Assembly: GCF_032854445.1 (NCBI RefSeq)
Contig: NC_088302.1
Coordinates: 31,343,979 to 31,407,978 of the forward strand
DNA length: 64,000 bases
DNA from: Liolophura sinensis
Lineage: Eukaryota; Mollusca; Polyplacophora; Chitonida; Chitonidae
Reading direction: 5' to 3'
Under the pieces are notes generated by a model. The model had not been told where the DNA came from and searched no databases. It was given only the letters and a program-made list of their open reading frames with translations. Positions 61,001 to 64,000 of the stretch are shown here, in pieces (within the stretch, counting starts at the first letter, position 1; each line of letters starts with the position of its first letter). The translations under genes were made by a program, and so were the position numbers.

Positions 61001-63611
61001 GTAATGTGAAAAATTGAAAGCCACATGTGTGGGCTACAGCATGATTTACAAGAATTATCTGAAACTAGGATCAGTTATGATGGAAAAATCAAACCATATT
61101 GTAAAGCTTATCGCTCGGTACTGAAGTCAATCTGGGCCTGTAGTTAGGCGTCACTGACTGTGTCGTTGATGACAGAGCCGATAACGATGGTATTTAATTT
61201 TTTTATTGACGTTTCAGGTAAGCCAACAGAGGTTCAGGTAGACCTCTATGTGCACAGCTTTGATGCCATTCGGGAATCGTCTATGGTGAGTCTGGTCTCT
61301 CTGCATAAGGAAAGCTTTTAGTCCTTGTACAGACAATATGGCGCACTCCATTGTAAGTGAAAGCTTTTAACAATGATTCTAGACACGAAAATCAAAGTTT
61401 CATTGTCCCTGGTGTTTGTCTGTCCATTGAAATAATGATTACTCTGCTAATACGTCTAATTTTTCGTCCACGGTGTAATCAAATTGCAGTTTAGCTCTGT
61501 GTATCTGTGAACACACATTAGGCACGAGTTATTCAAGGTTTTGCTTCCTGTTTCAGGACTTCACTGTAAATATGCTGCTCTTCCTTGAATGGACAGATAC
61601 CCGATTAAAGTGGAAGTTCAATCTTAACTCCACGTACCTGGAACTGGACGTGGCAGCGATTGGTAGAGCCTGGCTTCCGGACGTTTTCTTCCCCAATGAA
61701 AAAGAGGCTTATGTGCATGAAATTACCTCACCCAATAAAATGTTGCGTATATACGAAAATGGAAATATATTCTATGCCACAAGGTAAGTGATGTGTTTCC
61801 AGCTACCAGCACTAGTATCTGGACATTCGTATTAGTACGGAGGAAAAACAGTTCATCCAAGTCCAATAAAAATACAAAGGAACCTGAACAGAAGATCTGT
61901 TAGGGTCTGATTAAAAAAAACCTGTCGCAGACAAATTTGATACTAACTGCCACGACCGTGTATCCTTTTTACTTGTCTTGCAGTGGTCAAAAACAGTTCA
62001 CATACTCTATGACTTTTTTGTGGAACGGAGTTCAGACTTTATAATATGCGTGAGGTTATTGCTGGAAACGTTTTCAGTTCGGCTGTTAGCTTACGACTAA
62101 CCTTGATAGGTGTCTACACCAAGAGGTGTGGAACCATTTATAAACTGGAGTCGGGAGGAGGGAGTGCTAACTATCAGATTAGAGGGTCCAGGGCAAGCGT
62201 ATGATGAAAGTTTGCTCTCTGCGATGCTGACTCACCCTTCCCCAGACAACCTTGTTTGCTCAAAGAAAAATCTACATTTACCTTCTATATACCCTTTGTT
62301 AAATAAAAAGTTAAATAAAAGTAGCCGTTTACATTTTGTCCTTTTGGACAAAAATTGGAGTTGGTCTGGCTCCACAATCCTAATTCGCATGGGCTGTTTG
62401 TTCCAGATTTCCGCTCTATTGGTTGACCAGGTTCTTGTGCTGATACTTCATTTATATACAAGAAAGTCTGACTTGGAACTTGTAAAGAAATCAATATCAG
62501 AAGACTACTGACATCTAAAATAGATATAGATATCACTGAATGGCAGTTGTTTGTTTTCTTGGCGTTGCCGTCTGCATATCAATTAGACCACTCTGGTTTG
62601 GATGACAATGAGACTATTGGTACATCATGTATCTTATCTGATGGACACATTCCCTTTTACGTAAACGGTACCTTAATCGTGCCAGCGGCGCCTCGTTCTA
62701 AAATTTCAACTCTTCCACATTTACCGGTCTAAATCAACAACAATGACACGATAAAGCGTCATTATTTCTTAATCAACGAAATAAATAAATCTTGTAGTCG
62801 AGGGAACCCGTTTGCAAGGACACCGGGAAGCTTCTAACAGAAAAATTTTAGGCAAGCGGAAAATCTCTTCATTACGTTGGCCCTGGTCCAAGTGTGAAAC
62901 ATTCATGGGGTCCATTCAACAAAGCGTACATGTGAAGGATGTGTACACTGAAGGTCATGGCGTTGTTATACCTAGAGCAAGGTCTGATGATAGTTACGTG
63001 AATGTAACATTGCATGGGCTTGATGAAACTAGTAACTAGCACCACGGCCATGGTAATTATGCGATGGCAATATTACGATATTACATTCGATTAAGAGGAA
63101 ACTTGGCTGCCGTAGAGGCAGCCAACATGAGCTGTAGTTGAACTCAAAACGATCGCTGAACGAATAGACGTTACCACAGTAATAACGTCGACCGGAAAGG
63201 TACCCTTCTGTGAATGTGAGATTAAAACCCGTTTATATATGATTTGTGTAGAGACCTTTATTAAAGGTGATGACAATGCAGCATTCGCTTCTATTTAAGT
63301 ATTTATATGAACAGTTACAATAAAACTCGAATTGAAGTAAATTAACAAGAAGGCGGGTTTCAACGGTAGGAAGGGATTATTTACCAGCTATAACACTGTC
63401 TTCGCTGGTGTGGTTTTATTCTCCAGCTTGTAGTCTTTCTCAACGACATTTAAGTTAAACTAAGTTTGTTAAAGATCTCTACAAACTGTGGATACCATTG
63501 GTAATTGTAGTGAATGTTTTATTGACAGGGTATCACTCACGTTAGGCTGTCCAATGAACTTAAAAAAGTATCCCTTGGACGCCCAGTCTTGTCCTATACA
63601 AGTTCAAAGCT
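49014..63611 (+). CDS. Anionic-type Cys-loop receptor subunit (glycine/GABA/GluCl-like), 5' part of gene
   Basis: Five exons (49014-49099, 59191-59261, 61218-61285, 61557-61783, 63529-63611) join in phase to give 178 full codons; the gene continues past the right edge. It encodes a neurotransmitter-gated channel subunit of the plasma membrane. Seen in order: signal peptide (hydrophobic VPLWYIISCLIGSA at 8-21), KSIPPN (44-49), EVQVDLYVHSFDAI, loop D region VNMLLFLEWTD (79-89), sequon N99-S-T, loop A WLPD (114-117) with FFPNEKE, LRIYENGNIFYATR, and the Cys-loop C158-C172 with the canonical 13 residues between. FFxNEKE and CPMNLKxYPLD favour the glycine/glutamate-chloride branch of anion channels. 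Exons of 68, 227 and 83 nt resemble the exon plan I recall for vertebrate GABA-A and glycine receptors. Oddity: the loop D Arg found in glycine receptors is Phe84 here. The transmembrane segments are outside the window, so ion selectivity is inferred. Confidence 0.93.
49975..50860. repeat. Degenerate tandem array in receptor intron 1
   Basis: Recurring motif CACTCCTGGAATGTGACCTT followed by TGAAACATGGACAACGTT and a T-rich link, with units of irregular length (roughly 50-110 bp). Recognisable copies start near 49979, 50026, 50388, 50446, 50495, 50630, 50719, 50760 and 50816. Old and much substituted. Confidence 0.6.
50861..52579. other. Receptor intron 1, no recognised feature
   Basis: No repeat or exon with good splice borders was recognised here. 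Confidence 0.5.
52580..52647. repeat. Three-copy short tandem repeat
   Basis: GGCGATATATACGGTTTTTT, GAACGATATATACGTTTTTT, then TGGGGCGATATATACGGTTT: three units of about 24-26 bp. The core CGATATATACG is almost palindromic. Confidence 0.75.
52957..54390 (+). repeat. Dispersed repeat family E copy expanded by an internal minisatellite
   Basis: The left edge (TTAGAATAAAACCCTCAGTG, ATATTTCACCGGTTA) and the right edge (CACTGTTGTCGGTGCTCTGG, TTTTACTCTCTCTGCTGCC, TTTATATTGTAA) line up with the two halves of the family E copy at 39.34-39.51 kb. The 41-bp array lies between them, so it appears to have grown inside a family E element. Confidence 0.6.
53011..54332. repeat. 41-bp minisatellite, 32 copies
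   Basis: Unit GTTATACGTGTGACCATTTG followed by CCAAGTATTACACCGTTGTC and G, counted 32 times by its CCATTTGCC core; spacing is a regular 41 bp. Units vary at a few positions (GACC/GATC, CATTTG/CTTTTG, ACACC/ACATT). The 41-bp period rotates the reading frame, so the long open frames here (52921-53277 and 53118-53318) are not a gene. There are no spacers, so this is not a CRISPR array. It lies in receptor intron 1. Confidence 0.95.
54391..54991. other. Receptor intron 1, no recognised feature
   Basis: About 600 bp between the minisatellite-bearing repeat and the next family E fragment. No exon or repeat recognised. Confidence 0.5.
54992..55085 (+). repeat. Dispersed repeat family E, 5' fragment
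   Basis: TTGCTACTATTTAAGTATTT, ACATGAGCAGCTACAGTAAA, ACAGAGGTAAACTGACAAGA and ATTTCACCGATCATGG; it breaks off where the minisatellite-like part would begin. Confidence 0.6.
55086..56230. other. Receptor intron 1, with a GC-richer segment at 55.53-55.79 kb
   Basis: No repeat recognised. The segment 55530-55795 is much richer in C and G than its surroundings, follows a polypyrimidine-CAG (ATTTTTTCAG, about 55526-55535) and is open in more than one frame. It could be an unrecognised exon, but no family motif is visible. Confidence 0.4.
56231..56513 (+). repeat. SINE family A, nearly full length
   Basis: GCTAGCGCAGCGTAATGACC head part, B box GAGTTCAAGTCC, AGCTCATGCTGGCTTCCTCT, GCGGATGGTCGTGGGTTTCC, CACCATAATGCTGACCGCCG, then GCACCAATCAAATCAAATAA and a long imperfect (AAAT)n/(CAAAT)n tail. 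Confidence 0.88.
56514..58224. other. Receptor intron 1, no recognised exon
   Basis: Includes a small GGTC/GTCT tandem run at about 56707-56750. No coding exon with good splice sites was recognised. Confidence 0.45.
58225..58518. repeat. Near-perfect palindrome of about 290 bp inside a SINE
   Basis: The left arm (about 58225-58356) and right arm (about 58390-58518) are inverted copies. ACTGTATATTCTGTCAAGAA on the left mirrors TTCTTAACAGAATATGCAGT on the right. TAGCACAGTTTGTAGAGTGT, CCGCTTCGGG and GAGTCACACCTAAGAC also have inverse partners. The left arm has about 14 extra bases near 58307. The centre holds two direct copies of GTGTGACTTCCTCTTT. Arms include the family B SINE head plus about 30 bp of flanking DNA, so the inverted duplication happened after insertion. 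Confidence 0.85.
58250..58752 (+). repeat. SINE family B with duplicated, inverted head
   Basis: After the palindrome the ordinary family B body resumes: GGCAGCTTACTTGCCTTCCT, GTGAAGCAGCACTGGATAAA, AATCCGTCCTGCAACAAGGA, CCTTCGTCGTCATAAGACTG and tail CCAAGCACTCACTCACTCAC. It lies in receptor intron 1, about 440 bp before exon 2. Confidence 0.85.
59191..59261 (+). CDS. Receptor exon 2
   Basis: The acceptor is ATTTCTTCTTACAG ending at 59190 and the donor is C|GTAAGT after 59261. The 71 nt begin with the third base of a split Arg codon. It encodes VEMYNLLFAEKYYDKSIPPN IES, the N-terminal helix and the PPN turn that opens the ligand-binding domain in this family. Confidence 0.85.
59742..59876 (-). 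repeat. SINE family A, diverged, in receptor intron 2
   Basis: TTATTTCATTGGTGTTTTAT, AGGATATTTCACTTTCCCAT, CCAATATGGTGGAGAAAAAC and CGGGCACAGTCCGG; it then stops. Confidence 0.65.
59877..61217 (+). other. Receptor intron 2, remainder
   Basis: AT-rich intron with no further repeats recognised; it ends in TTATTGACGTTTCAG at 61217. Confidence 0.6.
61218..61285 (+). CDS. Receptor exon 3 (68 nt)
   Basis: The acceptor is GACGTTTCAG and the donor is ATG|GTGAGT. The exon enters in phase 1 and leaves in phase 0. It encodes KPTEVQVDLYVHSFDAIRES SM, the first beta strands. GTAAG immediately after the acceptor is exon sequence completing the split Arg codon, not a donor. Confidence 0.92.
61557..61783 (+). 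CDS. Receptor exon 4 (loop D to loop A)
   Basis: The acceptor is CTTCCTGTTTCAG ending at 61556 and the donor is AG|GTAAGT after 61783. The 227 nt encode DFTVNMLLFLEWTDTRLKWK, the N-glycosylation sequon NST, AIGRAWLPDVFFPNEKEAYV and NKMLRIYENGNIFYAT. The best conserved stretch of the gene in this window. Confidence 0.95.
63103..63166 (-). repeat. SINE family A fragment
   Basis: GTAGAGGCAGCCAACATGAG then CTGTAGTTGAACTCAAAACG ATCGC resembles the GGAAGCCAGCATGAGCTGGA part of the family. Confidence 0.5.
63270..63440 (+). repeat. Dispersed repeat family E copy
   Basis: TTCTATTTAAGTATTTATAT, GAACAGTTACAATAAAACTC, AAATTAACAAGAAGGCGGGT, CACTGTCTTCGCTGGTGTGG and TTTTATTCTCCAGCTTGTAG. It has only a single, diverged copy of the segment that is amplified at 53 kb. 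Confidence 0.6.
63529..63611 (+). CDS. Receptor exon 5 (Cys-loop, 83 nt)
   Basis: The acceptor is TTTTATTGACAG ending at 63528 and the donor is T|GTAAGT after 63611. It completes the split Arg and encodes VSLTLGCPMNLKKYPLDAQS CPIQVQS: the signature disulfide loop with Pro-Leu-Asp at its tip. It leaves in phase 1. Later exons (loops B and C, transmembrane helices) are not in the window. Confidence 0.95.
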
Positions 63612-64000
63612 GTAAGTATTTATCGTGTAAGAAGACCTCACTTCCATTAAACTGGGTTTAGGTAGAGAGTTTTAACATACAAGGTTTATGTCGTAGCCTG
63701 ATATGATGTAACGTTAGTTATGGATTGAAGAGTGCATTTGTGATGGTTCTGCTGTGCCTTCAGAATGTTTTAACACAAGGATTTATTCATTTGATTATTT
63801 GAACATAAAATCGCAACGCACAAGAAAGGATTTCTAGCTAGATTTCTAGATTTGGAAGCCTATTCAACTTGCATGCATGCTGTAGTAGCTGGATGGCCAT
63901 TGTCTTAAATGGAGATTGTTTTGAGTCTCATGTATATGTACATAAAATTGTAAAATATGTGAACAGTTCATGAGTGAGCTCACTACGAATAATGTTTATG
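63612..64000 (+). other. Receptor intron 5, 5' part
   Basis: AT-rich intron sequence to the window edge. No exon seen. Confidence 0.6.

Larger units (their letters stand above)
61784..63528 (+). other. Receptor intron 4, with repeat fragments
   Basis: Apart from the fragments at 63103-63166 and 63270-63440, nothing is recognised. An open frame of 133 codons at 62110-62511 carries no receptor motif, and its ends have no matching splice phase. Confidence 0.55.

Noticed and set aside
62110-62511. Open frame of 133 codons between receptor exons 4 and 5
   Set aside because: The phase does not fit the flanking exons, exon 4 joins exon 5 directly in frame to form a normal domain, and no motif was recognised.

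Overview
This is animal nuclear DNA, AT-rich and intron-bearing, most likely from a mollusc (bivalve or gastropod). The evidence is spliced genes with GT-AG introns, several families of tRNA-headed SINEs of a kind I associate with molluscs (tail ending ACACCAATCAAATAAATAAA), and a decayed Tc1-type transposon. Nothing bacterial is present: no operons, no CRISPR array, no rRNA or tRNA genes. The mollusc assignment rests on remembered repeat sequences, not on a search.

Two real protein-coding genes are visible, both on the + strand and both incomplete. (1) About 8.46-10.74 kb: the last three coding exons of a fibrinogen-related-domain (ficolin/tachylectin/tenascin-type) lectin gene. Phases match and the gene ends in a TAA; the exon for the N-terminal part of the domain and the signal peptide were not found. 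(2) About 49.0-63.6 kb and running off the right end: the first five coding exons of a Cys-loop ligand-gated ion channel subunit of the anionic glycine/GABA/glutamate-chloride type. It begins with a signal-peptide exon, followed by a roughly 10 kb first intron. The extracellular domain is visible through the Cys-loop; the transmembrane part lies beyond the window. Two residues that contact agonist on the complementary face in glycine receptors are replaced.

Layout. 0-2.9 kb: a 1,496-bp Tc1-like transposon with perfect 25-bp ends, TA target duplication and a broken transposase, then an element with arms of about 180 bp in inverted orientation. 3-5 kb: SINE copies. 8.4-11.3 kb: the lectin exons. 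11.3-48 kb: a long stretch with no recognisable gene, holding SINEs, microsatellites and minisatellites (21.1-21.8, 31.7-32.0 and 37.9-38.4 kb). 49-64 kb: the receptor gene, whose first intron carries a degenerate array at 50 kb, a 32-copy 41-bp minisatellite at 53.0-54.3 kb with a 246-bp higher-order duplication, and a SINE with a palindrome of about 290 bp at 58.2-58.5 kb.

The two genes show no functional link. I found no convincing undescribed biological system. The observations most worth following are the altered ligand-binding residues of the receptor, the origin of the 41-bp minisatellite inside a dispersed repeat, the palindromic SINE, and the long-inverted-repeat element.
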